DNA of 38,548 nt, from contig JAISKC010000076.1 of assembly GCA_031261345.1 (NCBI GenBank), positions 1-38,548 of the forward strand, read 5' to 3'. A program made the position numbers and the translations under genes. Positions 8,798-17,158 of this stretch are shown in pieces (within the stretch, counting starts at the first letter, position 1; every line of letters starts with the position of its first letter). The notes under the pieces are model-generated. The model saw only the letters and a program-made list of their open reading frames with translations. It did no database searches and was not told the origin of the DNA. The DNA is from Eubacteriales Family XIII. Incertae Sedis bacterium (GTDB lineage: Bacteria > Bacillota > Clostridia > Peptostreptococcales > Anaerovoracaceae).

Positions 8798-9652
8798 TTG
8801 AACAACACAATAATCAATATTGAAAATCTTACCTTCGAATATAATGGTCATGACGTGGAGAGCGTCAAGGCTCTCAATAAGATTAGCCTCGAGATAAAAA
8901 AGGGGAGCAAAACCTCAATAATAGGCCGAAACGGCAGTGGCAAGTCCACTCTCGCAAAGGCAATAAATGCACTTGTCCTTCCAACAGAGGGGCGTGTTTT
9001 GGTTGCGGGCTTTGACACTCGCGATGAGGATAGGATTTGGGACATCAGGAAGACCGCGGGTATGGTCTTTCAGAACCCCGACAATCAGCTTGTCTCGGCT
9101 GTGGTCGAAGACGATTTAGCCTTCGGACCGGAGAATATCGGCGTTCCGCCCGAGCAGATACGCGTGAGAATCAGAGAATCGCTCGAATCGGTGGATATGA
9201 TGGAGCACATCAAGATGGCACCGCACATGCTGTCGGGCGGCCAAAAACAAAGGATAGCGATAGCCGGTGTGCTCGCAATGCACCCTGACATCATCATCTT
9301 TGACGAGCCGACGGCCATGCTCGACCCTGAAGGCAGGCATGAGGTCATGGAGATTGCGGCGAAACTGCACAAAGAAGGAATCACAATTTTGAATATAACG
9401 CATTTCATGGAGGAAACCCTTGATAGCGATAGAGTAATAATTTTGGACAGGGGACGGATAGCCCTCGATGGAACGCCTGCGGAGGTGTTCTCTGAGAGTG
9501 AGAAACTCGCCTCACTTGGGCTGAAACTCCCGTTTGTGATAGAGCTCGCCAACGGACTTCGTGCGAAGGGCTTTGATATTCCCCAAGGGATACTTGACGA
9601 AACTGCGCTGATGGAGGAGATATGTAGTTTGGGTGGACGCCATGCAGGTTAG
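8798..9652 (+). CDS. ecfA1: ECF transporter ATPase EcfA1
   Basis: A 284-residue ABC ATPase that powers import of a vitamin or metal through the EcfT scaffold. Walker A is GRNGSGKST at residues 43-51, Q-loop Gln92, signature LSGGQ at 145-149, Walker B IIIFDEP at 165-171 and switch His202. The start is TTG at 8798; GGGA at 8786-8789 is a weak ribosome binding site and no ATG fits, since the family N-terminus INIENLTFEYNG starts at once. It follows rplQ as in many Firmicutes and overlaps ecfA2 by 11 bases. Confidence 0.93.
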   Translation: MNNTIINIENLTFEYNGHDVESVKALNKISLEIKKGSKTSIIGRNGSGKSTLAKAINALVLPTEGRVLVAGFDTRDEDRIWDIRKTAGMVFQNPDNQLVSAVVEDDLAFGPENIGVPPEQIRVRIRESLESVDMMEHIKMAPHMLSGGQKQRIAIAGVLAMHPDIIIFDEPTAMLDPEGRHEVMEIAAKLHKEGITILNITHFMEETLDSDRVIILDRGRIALDGTPAEVFSESEKLASLGLKLPFVIELANGLRAKGFDIPQGILDETALMEEICSLGGRHAG

Positions 9653-10568
9653 GGTAGAGAATCTCACGCACACATATAATGCAGGCCTCGCCTATGAAAC
9701 AGATGCCGTGAAGAACGTCAGTTTCACTGTTGATGATGGCGAGTTCATCGGGATAATAGGGCACACAGGCTCGGGGAAATCCACGCTCATACAGCATTTG
9801 AACGGTATACTCAAGCCGACCTCGGGGAAGATTTTTGTCGGGGACACCGATATAACGAAAAAGGGCGTTTCCGCCATCGAAGTCAGGAAGCGTATCGGCA
9901 TGGTATTTCAGTACCCCGAGTATCAGCTTTTTGAAGAAACCGTTGCGAAGGATATTGCCTTTGGCCCGAAGAATCAGGGCGTAGGCGACGAGGAAATTTC
10001 CGTGAGGGTTCGCGAGGCTATGGCACTTGTGAATATCGATTTCAACGAGTATTCTCAGAGGTCGCCCTTTGAGCTTTCGGGTGGACAACGCAGGAGAATA
10101 GCCATTGCAGGCGTGCTTGCGATGAAGCCGGAAATGCTCATTTTGGACGAGCCGACCGCGGGACTCGACCCCAAAGCTCACGATGATATTTTGGATATGA
10201 TCACTTCTATAAGGACAAACACGGGCGGCACCGTCGTGCTCGTTTCTCACAACATGGACGATGTGGCAAATCTCTGCGAACGCATTTTTGTAATGAGTAA
10301 TGGCGAGCTTGTGATGGACGAAACGCCCGCCGTTGTTTTTGCCGACGAGGTGAAAATGAAGGAGCTTGGCCTCGGTCTTCCGCCGGCAAGAGAGTTTGCA
10401 AACGAACTGGCGAGACGGGGGCTATCCGTGAAGCAGGATATACTTTCGATAGAAGATCTGATAGCGTCAATAGCAGCAGGGCTAGATTGCCACGCTTCGC
10501 TCGCAATGACGGCAACGGATTTGTCATTGCGAGCGAAGCGCGGCAATCCAGAGGATACACCATGCTAA
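9642..10568 (+). CDS. ecfA2: ECF transporter ATPase EcfA2 with repeat-derived tail
   Basis: The second ATPase of the ECF module, forming a heterodimer with EcfA1. Walker A is GHTGSGKST (residues 40-48), signature LSGGQ (145-149) and Walker B LILDEP (166-171). A GTG at 9633 is in frame, but the ATG at 9642 has GGGTGG five bases upstream and is preferred, giving 308 residues. The last 28 residues (from about 281, LDCHASLAMTATDLSLRAKR onward) are encoded by a pair of inverted family A repeats. The family normally ends near residue 280, so the tail is probably non-functional. The stop overlaps ecfT. Confidence 0.93.
   Translation: MQVRVENLTHTYNAGLAYETDAVKNVSFTVDDGEFIGIIGHTGSGKSTLIQHLNGILKPTSGKIFVGDTDITKKGVSAIEVRKRIGMVFQYPEYQLFEETVAKDIAFGPKNQGVGDEEISVRVREAMALVNIDFNEYSQRSPFELSGGQRRRIAIAGVLAMKPEMLILDEPTAGLDPKAHDDILDMITSIRTNTGGTVVLVSHNMDDVANLCERIFVMSNGELVMDETPAVVFADEVKMKELGLGLPPAREFANELARRGLSVKQDILSIEDLIASIAAGLDCHASLAMTATDLSLRAKRGNPEDTPC
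10483..10550 (+). repeat. Inverted pair of family A repeats inside the ecfA2 frame
   Basis: Two 28-base arms (10483-10510 and 10523-10550) are reverse complements with two mismatches and a 12-base loop. They contain CGCTTCGCTCGCAATGAC and its complement. The element lies in the last codons of ecfA2 and ends just before GAGG, the ribosome binding site of ecfT. A very stable hairpin would form at this junction in the mRNA. Confidence 0.9.
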
Positions 10569-11380
10569 GAGACATCACCCTCGGCCAATATTACCCCGGT
10601 TACTCGGTAGTCCACAAACTCGATACCAGAATAAAGATTATCCTTACTTTCCTATATATGATTTCGATATTCTTAGTAGGTGATTTCATCGGCTATGCCA
10701 TCATTTTCGTTTGCCTCGCTGCCGTTATTACCATATCGAAAGTACCGGCGAGGTTCATACTCAGGGGGCTCAAGCCCGTATTCATCATCATCGCCTTCAC
10801 CTTCATTTTGAATATGCTCATGACGAACGGAAAGGTCCTGTTCGAGTGGCACTTTATCAGAATCACGGTAGAGGGAATTTACAACGCTCTGTTCATGGCA
10901 TGCAGAATCATCTTCCTCATCGTCGGAAGCTCCTTGCTCACGTTCACCACAAAGCCCGTGAAGATGACCGATGGCATTGAGAGTTTGCTGAAGCCGCTCG
11001 TCCGCTTCAAGGTGCCGGCTCACGAGCTCGCGATGATGATGACTATAGCCTTGCGGTTCATACCGACGCTGCTCGAAGAGACTGATAAGATAATGAAAGC
11101 CCAGATGGCGAGGGGCGCGGATTTTGAGTCGGGCAACCTCATAAAGCGGGCGAAAAATCTCATTCCGCTGTTCATTCCTCTTATCGTTGGGGCCTTCCGC
11201 ATGGCGGGCGACCTTGCTATGGCTATGGAAGCTCGATGTTACAGAGGCGGTGAAGGTCGCACAAAGCTACATTCGTTTAAGATTCGTCGTCGTGATATAA
11301 TGGCAATAATACTGTTCTTGGTCTACGTGGCGGCGATATGGCTCGAGCGGATTTTCCATTTGCAGAGCTTACTGTTTTGA
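10562..11380 (+). CDS. ecfT: ECF transporter transmembrane scaffold EcfT
   Basis: A 272-residue membrane protein that couples EcfA1/A2 to exchangeable substrate-binding S subunits. It starts MLRDITLGQYYPGYSVVHKLD, typical of the family, and has several hydrophobic segments (for example ILTFLYMISIFLV and PVFIIIAFTFILNM). The coupling helices carry the Ala-Arg motif, here AMEARCYRGG. The frame is open back to 10487, but that part is the repeat; GAGG at 10551-10554 fits the ATG at 10562. No S subunit is in the window, so the substrate is unknown. Confidence 0.93.
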   Translation: MLRDITLGQYYPGYSVVHKLDTRIKIILTFLYMISIFLVGDFIGYAIIFVCLAAVITISKVPARFILRGLKPVFIIIAFTFILNMLMTNGKVLFEWHFIRITVEGIYNALFMACRIIFLIVGSSLLTFTTKPVKMTDGIESLLKPLVRFKVPAHELAMMMTIALRFIPTLLEETDKIMKAQMARGADFESGNLIKRAKNLIPLFIPLIVGAFRMAGDLAMAMEARCYRGGEGRTKLHSFKIRRRDIMAIILFLVYVAAIWLERIFHLQSLLF

Positions 11381-11384
11381 AGGC

Positions 11385-11457
11385 TGGATTGCCTCGCTAC
11401 GCTCGCAATGACAGACCCGCTAGTTGTACGTCATTGCGAGCGTAGCGAAGCAATCCA
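11385..11457 (+). repeat. Inverted pair of family A repeats between ecfT and yhaM
   Basis: Arms of 28 bases (11385-11412 and 11430-11457) are reverse complements with one mismatch around a 17-base loop. The arms begin TGGATTGCCTCGC and end CGCAATGAC. The element starts five bases after the ecfT stop and ends near the yhaM ribosome binding site (AGGAG at 11463-11467). It could form a large hairpin, but no T-run follows. Confidence 0.9.
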
Positions 11458-11473
11458 GGTATAGGAGATTGAT

Positions 11474-12451
11474 ATGAAAGAAATATATGTGATAGATATA
11501 CTGCCCGATGAGGAGATCACGGACTTTTTTATGATAAAGAAGTCCGAAATTCGGACGGGCTCAAACAACAAGGAATACCTCGATATCGTGCTCGCTGACA
11601 AGACCGGCGAAATCGGCGGCAAGAAATGGGACGTTGCGGGACCGGAGGCCGACACCCTATATAGGCTCAAGGCGGGGGACATCGTCAAGGTGAGGGCCAC
11701 GGTCAACGAGTGGAACGGCTCCCTGCAGCTCAAGGTTCAAAGAATAAGGGCGGCCACGGACGCGGACAAACTCGAAAAAGCCGACTTCATCAAAGCGGCA
11801 CCCGAGAAGCCGGAAGATATGTATGACTACATTCTCGGCGTTGCAAAGGGGCTTTCTGACGAGGATTTCAAGGCTGTTGCGCTCAAACTTTTAGAGGACA
11901 ACAAGCAGAGGCTACTGTATTGGCCTGCGGCGAAATCAAACCACCACGCTATCTACGCGGGGCTACTCTATCACGTCAAGAGAATGCTCATGATGGCTGA
12001 TAGTGCAAGTAAGGTCTACACAAACCTGAACAGGGATTTGCTGCTGACCGGCGTCATCATTCACGACATAGAAAAGCTGAACGAGATGGACTCCGACCAA
12101 AACGGCATAGTCTCGGAGTATACTTTTGAGGGAAATCTCCTCGGACATTTGGTGGCAGGCGTGAAGACCATAGACCACCTGAAAGATGAGATTGGATTAT
12201 CCAATGAAAAGGCAGTAATGCTCGAGCACATGATGATAAGCCACCATTACGAACCCGATTTTGGTAGCCCGAAAAAGCCGCTGTTTCCTGAGGCGGAGGC
12301 TCTTCATTACATGGACATGCTCGACTCGAAGATGTATGACATGGAAGATGCGCTCAGGACTGTCAAGGGGGGCGAATTCTCGGATAGGATTTGGTCGCTC
12401 GACAACAGAAGGCTTTACAAGAGCACGTTTACCCATTCGGGCACAGACTGA
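11474..12451 (+). CDS. yhaM: 3'-5' exoribonuclease YhaM (OB fold plus HD domain)
   Basis: A 325-residue protein with the YhaM layout: an N-terminal OB fold (about residues 10-95) and a C-terminal HD hydrolase domain. HD residues include His167 (LLYHVKRM), His197-Asp198 (VIIHDIEKL) and His257-His258 (ISHHYEPDFGSPKKP), followed by EALHYMDMLDSKM. In Gram-positive bacteria YhaM trims RNA 3' ends after other nucleases act. AGGAG at 11463-11467 is the ribosome binding site. It is two bases from recD2, suggesting co-translation. Confidence 0.9.
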   Translation: MKEIYVIDILPDEEITDFFMIKKSEIRTGSNNKEYLDIVLADKTGEIGGKKWDVAGPEADTLYRLKAGDIVKVRATVNEWNGSLQLKVQRIRAATDADKLEKADFIKAAPEKPEDMYDYILGVAKGLSDEDFKAVALKLLEDNKQRLLYWPAAKSNHHAIYAGLLYHVKRMLMMADSASKVYTNLNRDLLLTGVIIHDIEKLNEMDSDQNGIVSEYTFEGNLLGHLVAGVKTIDHLKDEIGLSNEKAVMLEHMMISHHYEPDFGSPKKPLFPEAEALHYMDMLDSKMYDMEDALRTVKGGEFSDRIWSLDNRRLYKSTFTHSGTD

Positions 12452-12453
12452 GC

Positions 12454-14682
12454 ATGACCGAAGTTTCCGGCGCCATCGCCAGTGTAATATACCAAAACGA
12501 AGGGAACGGCTTTGCAATCATAAGGCTTTCACTATCGGACGACAAAGGCGATGTGAAGGCACTTGGCACGATGCCCGGCGCAAAGAAGGGGATGCTGTGC
12601 GCACTTGAAGGCAAATACGAGACAGACCCAAAATTCGGTGAACAGTTCAGATTTTCTTCATTCAAAGAAAAGGAACCACAGGACAAGTTTGGAATAGAGG
12701 CATTTTTGTCCTCCGGCATCATCTCAGGGATAGGGCCAAAAACGGCCGGTCTCATAGTCAAGAGCTTCGGGGAAGACAGCTTGAAAGTTATCGAGGACGA
12801 GCCCGAAAAACTTCTTGAAATCTCGGGTATAGGGGACAAAACACTCGTGAAGATAGTCGAGTCTTACGCCGAGCACAGGGAGATAGCAGAGATCACCCTC
12901 TACTTCGCAAAGTACGAAATCGACAGATCTGCAGTGATGAAGCTCTACAAGAAATACGGGGCGGAAACCATCGAAAAAGTCCGCGAAAATCCCTACAGGC
13001 TTGTTAGCGAAGTAGAAGGCATAGGCTTCAAAACCGCCGATTACATAGCACAAAATCTCGGATTACTATTTGATTCCGGAGATAGAATAAAGGCCGGCAT
13101 CATATATGTCCTTCAAAATGCGGCGACGGGTCAGGGACATACGTATCTGCCTGAGGCCGAACTCACGGAAGCGCTCATAGAGCTCCTTGACGTGTCCTCG
13201 GAAAATATCGAGGACGAACTCCTCGCGATGGTGCTCGAGGGAAAGATAGACAAGCGATCCCTTTCGGGCGTGGAGGCTGTATTTCTATCGGAGTATTTCA
13301 TAGCGGAAAAGAAGATTGCAAACGATCTGTTGCGTCTCATGAACGCAGACGTGAGGCACGTCAATGCGGACACGGAGTCGCTCATAGCGAGCATGGAGGA
13401 CGCCAAAGGCATCGTGCTCTCGGAACTGCAGAAAATTGCGGTCAGAAATTCATTGACGAGTCCTGTATTCGTTCTCACGGGCGGGCCAGGCACAGGAAAG
13501 ACGACGATAACCGGAGCGGTATTGGACATTTTGCACTCTGTCGACTTTGAGGTCGCCATAGCAGCGCCCACGGGACGGGCGGCAAAGCGGATAGCGGAAT
13601 CCACCGGTTACGACGCGAAGACGATTCACAGATTGCTCGAATACACCGTTACCCCGGGCACGGACAGGATGTATTTTGGAAGGGATAGCTCCTGCCCGCT
13701 GGAGGTTGACGCGGTTGTGGTCGATGAGGCCTCGATGATAGACGTCCTGCTGATGAAGGCTTTGCTCGATGCTATGCCGTCGGGCGCTCGGTTGATTTTG
13801 GTGGGAGACGCGGATCAGCTTCCTCCCGTCGGTGCCGGCAACGTGCTCAAGGATATGTTGAGCAGCGAACGGGTCGATTTCGAAAACCTAGAGGAGATAT
13901 ACAGGCAGGCCGAGGAGAGCATGATCGTGGTGAACGCACATAGGATTAACCACGGCGAGGCGCCTTTGACGGACAGGGAGGACAGCAACTTCTTTCTTTA
14001 CAGAAAGGATACGGCTGAAGAGGCTTTGCCGACGATTTTGGACTTGGCGAAAACGAGGCTACCGAAGTATTTGGAGCTTTCGGGCAAAGGTGCCATGCAG
14101 AGAATTCAGGTGATCACTCCGGTGAAGGCCGGACCGCTCGGCACCGTCAATCTCAACGTCAATCTGCAGGAATCTCTGAACCCGCAGGACGGGACAAAGG
14201 TGGAAATCAAATACGGCAACAGGATTTTCAGGGAGGGCGACAAGGTCATGCAGATGAAGAATGACTACTATCTTCTCTGGACGGACACGAAGAGTTTTGA
14301 AGAGGGCGAGGGCATTTTCAACGGCGACATCGGCTTTGTTGAGAGTATCGATGCGGACTACAGCGTGGTGAACGTCATCTTCGACGGCAGCCGCAGGGTT
14401 TCCTACAATTCGGAGAACATCGCAAATCTCGAACACGCCTTTGCCATCACGGTGCACAAGAGTCAGGGTAGCGAATTTTCGGCTATAGTCATGCCGGTCA
14501 TGAGCATCCCTCCTATGCTCGCCACAAGAAATCTCATCTATACGGCGATAACGAGGGGAAAAGAATTAGATGTGCTTGTTGGCAGCGAAAGGAGTATGAT
14601 GAGAATGATAGAAAACGACAGCAGCGGCAACAGGTATTCTGCCTTGGGAGACTTCCTTTCGGAAAATCTTTCGGGCTTTTAG
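12454..14682 (+). CDS. recD2: RecD2-family ATP-dependent DNA helicase
   Basis: A 742-residue SF1B helicase of the RecBC-independent RecD2 type, moving 5'-3' and implicated in DNA repair. The N-terminal part has helix-hairpin-helix motifs (GIISGIGPKTAG near 88, ISGIGDKT near 123, VEGIGFKTADYIA near 187). The motor has Walker A GGPGTGKTT (343-351), Walker B VVVDEASM (421-428), motif III LVGDADQLPPVGAG (449-462) and C-terminal AITVHKSQGSEF and YTAITRGKE. The frame is open to 12391 inside yhaM; the ATG at 12454 gives the normal MTEVSGAIASVIYQNEGNGF start. No good ribosome binding site is visible, so coupling to yhaM is likely. Confidence 0.92.
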   Translation: MTEVSGAIASVIYQNEGNGFAIIRLSLSDDKGDVKALGTMPGAKKGMLCALEGKYETDPKFGEQFRFSSFKEKEPQDKFGIEAFLSSGIISGIGPKTAGLIVKSFGEDSLKVIEDEPEKLLEISGIGDKTLVKIVESYAEHREIAEITLYFAKYEIDRSAVMKLYKKYGAETIEKVRENPYRLVSEVEGIGFKTADYIAQNLGLLFDSGDRIKAGIIYVLQNAATGQGHTYLPEAELTEALIELLDVSSENIEDELLAMVLEGKIDKRSLSGVEAVFLSEYFIAEKKIANDLLRLMNADVRHVNADTESLIASMEDAKGIVLSELQKIAVRNSLTSPVFVLTGGPGTGKTTITGAVLDILHSVDFEVAIAAPTGRAAKRIAESTGYDAKTIHRLLEYTVTPGTDRMYFGRDSSCPLEVDAVVVDEASMIDVLLMKALLDAMPSGARLILVGDADQLPPVGAGNVLKDMLSSERVDFENLEEIYRQAEESMIVVNAHRINHGEAPLTDREDSNFFLYRKDTAEEALPTILDLAKTRLPKYLELSGKGAMQRIQVITPVKAGPLGTVNLNVNLQESLNPQDGTKVEIKYGNRIFREGDKVMQMKNDYYLLWTDTKSFEEGEGIFNGDIGFVESIDADYSVVNVIFDGSRRVSYNSENIANLEHAFAITVHKSQGSEFSAIVMPVMSIPPMLATRNLIYTAITRGKELDVLVGSERSMMRMIENDSSGNRYSALGDFLSENLSGF

Positions 14683-14736
14683 GCAGTAATTTCAGGCAGT
14701 TAATGCTCTACATTAATAAGGAACAGGGGAAGAAGT

Positions 14737-15891
14737 TTGGGAAAAGAAGACGGTAAATATACTGTAACGCCTGAGGAAAGGGCGTTGATAGAGAGGGCTA
14801 CAAGCGGAAATCAAGAGGCGTTCGAGGAACTTTACAAGAACAACTTTAGGTTCATATTGTTCTATACCCGCCGCTTTTTCGCAGATGAAAATGGCTATGA
14901 GGACATCGTTCAAGAGGTTGTCATGGATATGTACAAGGGGCTCGGTACGCTGAAGGATCCCGACAAATTCAGAAGTTGGCTCTACATCTTGATTCGGAAC
15001 GTGTGCATCAAGCACATCAAGCGTGAGAAGAAGACGGAATCTTACGACGACGGTCAGGACGAAACGGTCCTTCTGATGGCAGAAACGAGGAGAGAGTATA
15101 TACCTGAAGACAATCTTCAGAAGACCGAAACGGATAGCATAGTGGCCGATGCGGTCGGGCAGCTACCTGCCGGTTACCAGAACGTTGTTCGAATGTATTA
15201 CTACGAAGAAAAGAATTATCAGGAGATTGCTGAGGAACTTCAGATAAATGTGAAGACCGTCGGCTCAAATCTCACAAAGGCAAAGAGGTTATTAAAGGAA
15301 ATGCTTGAGAATGGCAAAATGAATATAGATGATGTGATATCGCATGCTCTTCTGATCGAGGGAGCGGACGCTACGCTGTCGGGTGTTGATGCAACGCATT
15401 TGATGCATCTTTGCGACGCGAAGATTGCTGGCACGTTGGTGGCCCACGTCGGCAGCGGAGCGAGTGCGGCGGCAGGTAGCGTCGCAGGAGCTGTGGTCTC
15501 GGTGAAGGTCGTGATAGCCGTTGTCGCGTGCGTGCTAGTTACGGCGGGAGGCGGTGCGGCGATACATTTCACAAACAACGATGCACCGGTGCCGGAGTCC
15601 CAGGCCGCTGTAACGGAGCCGCTGAATGTGGACGCAAGCATTGAGCTTTCTCCGAGCGATGAGGCCCTGCCCGAAGGGGTCAATCCTGCATTTGCCGAGC
15701 TTGCCAACAATAGTGGTGATGCGGAGATTTGGCAGGTAAAAGCCGAGGATGGGACGGTCGTTTCAAGCGGAAGCGGCGGAAAGATTGATTTCGGCGAAAT
15801 GGATCTCGAGCCCGGGAATTATTCTATTTTTTGGGCGATAACAGGGGAAGACTGGGAAGCAACAGCCGAAAGAGACATCGTGATTTTTTGA
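14737..15891 (+). CDS. ECF sigma factor fused to a membrane anchor and outer domain
   Basis: A 384-residue protein. Residues about 28-98 are sigma region 2 (YEDIVQEVVMDMYKGL, FRSWLYILIRNVCIKHIKRE). Residues 133-188 are region 4 with a helix-turn-helix (YQEIAEELQINVKTVGSNLT). A linker (200-250) leads to one hydrophobic segment at about 252-277, then about 107 residues that would lie outside the cell and end in a small beta-rich domain. Typical ECF sigmas stop near 190 residues. The start is TTG at 14737, with AGGGGA at 14725-14730. No separate anti-sigma gene is adjacent. The last codons fall inside the first 127-bp repeat. Its likely target, if local, is the surface protein downstream; this is inference. 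Confidence 0.82.
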   Translation: MGKEDGKYTVTPEERALIERATSGNQEAFEELYKNNFRFILFYTRRFFADENGYEDIVQEVVMDMYKGLGTLKDPDKFRSWLYILIRNVCIKHIKREKKTESYDDGQDETVLLMAETRREYIPEDNLQKTETDSIVADAVGQLPAGYQNVVRMYYYEEKNYQEIAEELQINVKTVGSNLTKAKRLLKEMLENGKMNIDDVISHALLIEGADATLSGVDATHLMHLCDAKIAGTLVAHVGSGASAAAGSVAGAVVSVKVVIAVVACVLVTAGGGAAIHFTNNDAPVPESQAAVTEPLNVDASIELSPSDEALPEGVNPAFAELANNSGDAEIWQVKAEDGTVVSSGSGGKIDFGEMDLEPGNYSIFWAITGEDWEATAERDIVIF

Positions 15892-16006
15892 ATATAGCAT
15901 TGAGCACCCTGCCTTTTGCCGCAGGGTGTTTTTGTTTTGCGTACTATTCGGGAATATGGTAATAAAACGTGGCTGAATTTTACCGAATTGGCAAATAGTA
16001 CGCGTT
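15880..16006 (+). repeat. 127-bp direct repeat, copy 1
   Basis: This copy matches 17032-17158 over all 127 bases with eight mismatches and no gaps by my count. It begins inside the last codons of the sigma gene (GTGATTTTTTGA), includes a terminator hairpin, and ends with a palindrome whose arms are GCGTACTATT and AATAGTACGC. The two copies bracket the Rpn-type nuclease gene. Confidence 0.92.
15905..15933 (+). terminator. Intrinsic terminator after the sigma factor gene
   Basis: CACCCTGC (15905-15912) pairs with GCAGGGTG (15921-15928) around an eight-base loop and is followed directly by five T residues. It lies 14 bases after the sigma factor stop. The same hairpin occurs in the second 127-bp copy. 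Confidence 0.88.
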
Positions 16007-16052
16007 CGCCATAAAATTGTTTCGATTTCTTTAAAAAACTTGTTGGAAAAAC

Positions 16053-16080
16053 TTGACAAGATTGAAATTTGTGATATACT
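16053..16080 (+). promoter_or_regulatory. Sigma-A promoter of the Rpn-type gene
   Basis: A consensus TTGACA (16053-16058), a 16-base spacer and TATACT (16075-16080), preceded by TGA as an extended -10. It lies 45 bases before the ATG at 16125 and directs transcription into that gene only. Confidence 0.82.
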
Positions 16081-16124
16081 TTCCATAAATTAGTATTATT
16101 GTATTAAACAGGATTGGAGAAATT

Positions 16125-17003
16125 ATGACGAAGAGTATATTACCGGTGAAGAACGATTATGTGTTTAAGAGGATATTTGGGGATGTAAATAATACGGACA
16201 TTCTTGCGGGATTTTTGAAATCCGTGCTCGATATTCCGGAAGGTGAATATGAGCATCTTGAGATTTCAGATCCGTATCTACTGCCCGACAAGAAGGATGG
16301 CAAGGTCGGTGTTCTGGATGTCAAGGTCTACACCACCCACGGCAAGGTCATCGATATAGAGATACAGGTCGAAGACAAGATCGGGTTCAAGGAGAGAATA
16401 GTGAGCTACACGTCTCGAATGATCAACAATCAGCTTGTTCGCGGCACTGATTATACGATAATAGAGAAGGTGATATCGATTGTTATAGCAGACTTCGTTT
16501 TGATAGATGAAAATGATGAATATCATAATAAGTTTGTTTTTCATGACCCAAAGACAGGGACTACATTTACTGATATAATTGAAATCAATACACTTGAGTT
16601 GGGGAAACTTCCCGATGAAAATGACTTGAGCGATTTGTGGGACTGGATGAAGTTTATATGTGTGAAGGAGGAAGACGCGATGGCAGAGCTAGACAAAATA
16701 GCGGAGAGAAATCCGCAGATAAAAAAAGCTGTCGGTGTTCTCCGTCAACTTAGCGAAGACGAGCAGGAACGTGAACTTGCGTGGGCAAGGGAGCGAGCAA
16801 TCATGGACAAGCGAGCAGAGATGATGTTCGCCGAAGCCAAAGGCGAGGCAAGAGGTAAGGCCGAGGGCAAGGCTGAGGGGATCGCCGAAGGTGAAATCAA
16901 AGGCAAATTGGAGACCGCTCGAAATATGAAAGATAAGGGCTATCCAATATCGGACATTGCAGAAATTACGGTGCTGAGTGTTGAGGAGATTGATAAACTC
17001 TGA
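16125..17003 (+). CDS. Rpn-family PD-(D/E)XK nuclease (putative transposase)
   Basis: A 292-residue member of the Rpn/PDDEXK family, often labelled recombination-promoting nuclease or transposase. The start NDYVFKRIFGD is the family hallmark. The nuclease core is Asp65 (VLDVKV) with Glu79-X-Gln81 (DIEIQV). The C-terminus has a repetitive charged helix (EARGKAEGKAEGIAEGE) and a short final domain (YPISDIAEITVLSVEEID) usual in the clostridial form. TTGGAG precedes the ATG. It has its own promoter and terminator and lies between two 127-bp direct repeats, so it may be a unit that moved or duplicated. Mobility is not shown. Confidence 0.88.
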   Translation: MTKSILPVKNDYVFKRIFGDVNNTDILAGFLKSVLDIPEGEYEHLEISDPYLLPDKKDGKVGVLDVKVYTTHGKVIDIEIQVEDKIGFKERIVSYTSRMINNQLVRGTDYTIIEKVISIVIADFVLIDENDEYHNKFVFHDPKTGTTFTDIIEINTLELGKLPDENDLSDLWDWMKFICVKEEDAMAELDKIAERNPQIKKAVGVLRQLSEDEQERELAWARERAIMDKRAEMMFAEAKGEARGKAEGKAEGIAEGEIKGKLETARNMKDKGYPISDIAEITVLSVEEIDKL

Positions 17004-17031
17004 GTATTGAAAATCGTGTTGTAAACGGTTT

Positions 17032-17158
17032 GTGATTTTTTGAATATAGCGTTGAGCACCCTGCATTTTGCCGCAGGGTGTTTTTGCTTCGCGTACTATT
17101 CGGGAATTTGGTAATAAAACGGGGCTGAAATTTACCGAATTGGGAAATAGTACGCGTT
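17032..17158 (+). repeat. 127-bp direct repeat, copy 2
   Basis: Second copy, 1152 bases downstream of the first and about 94 percent identical by eye. It starts 29 bases after the Rpn stop and has the same terminator and GCGTACTATT/AATAGTACGC palindrome. A degenerate partial third terminator-like copy (CGCAGGGTGTTTTTG) follows near 17187-17201. Confidence 0.92.
17057..17085 (+). terminator. Intrinsic terminator after the Rpn-type gene
   Basis: CACCCTGC (17057-17064) pairs with GCAGGGTG (17073-17080), followed by five T residues. It is identical in its stem to the terminator after the sigma factor gene because both are part of the 127-bp repeat. Confidence 0.88.

Noticed and set aside
10483-11457. 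Inverted family A pairs as intrinsic terminators of the ECF genes
   Set aside because: Neither is followed by a T-run, and the first lies inside ecfA2 ahead of an overlapping ecfT, so termination there would break the operon.
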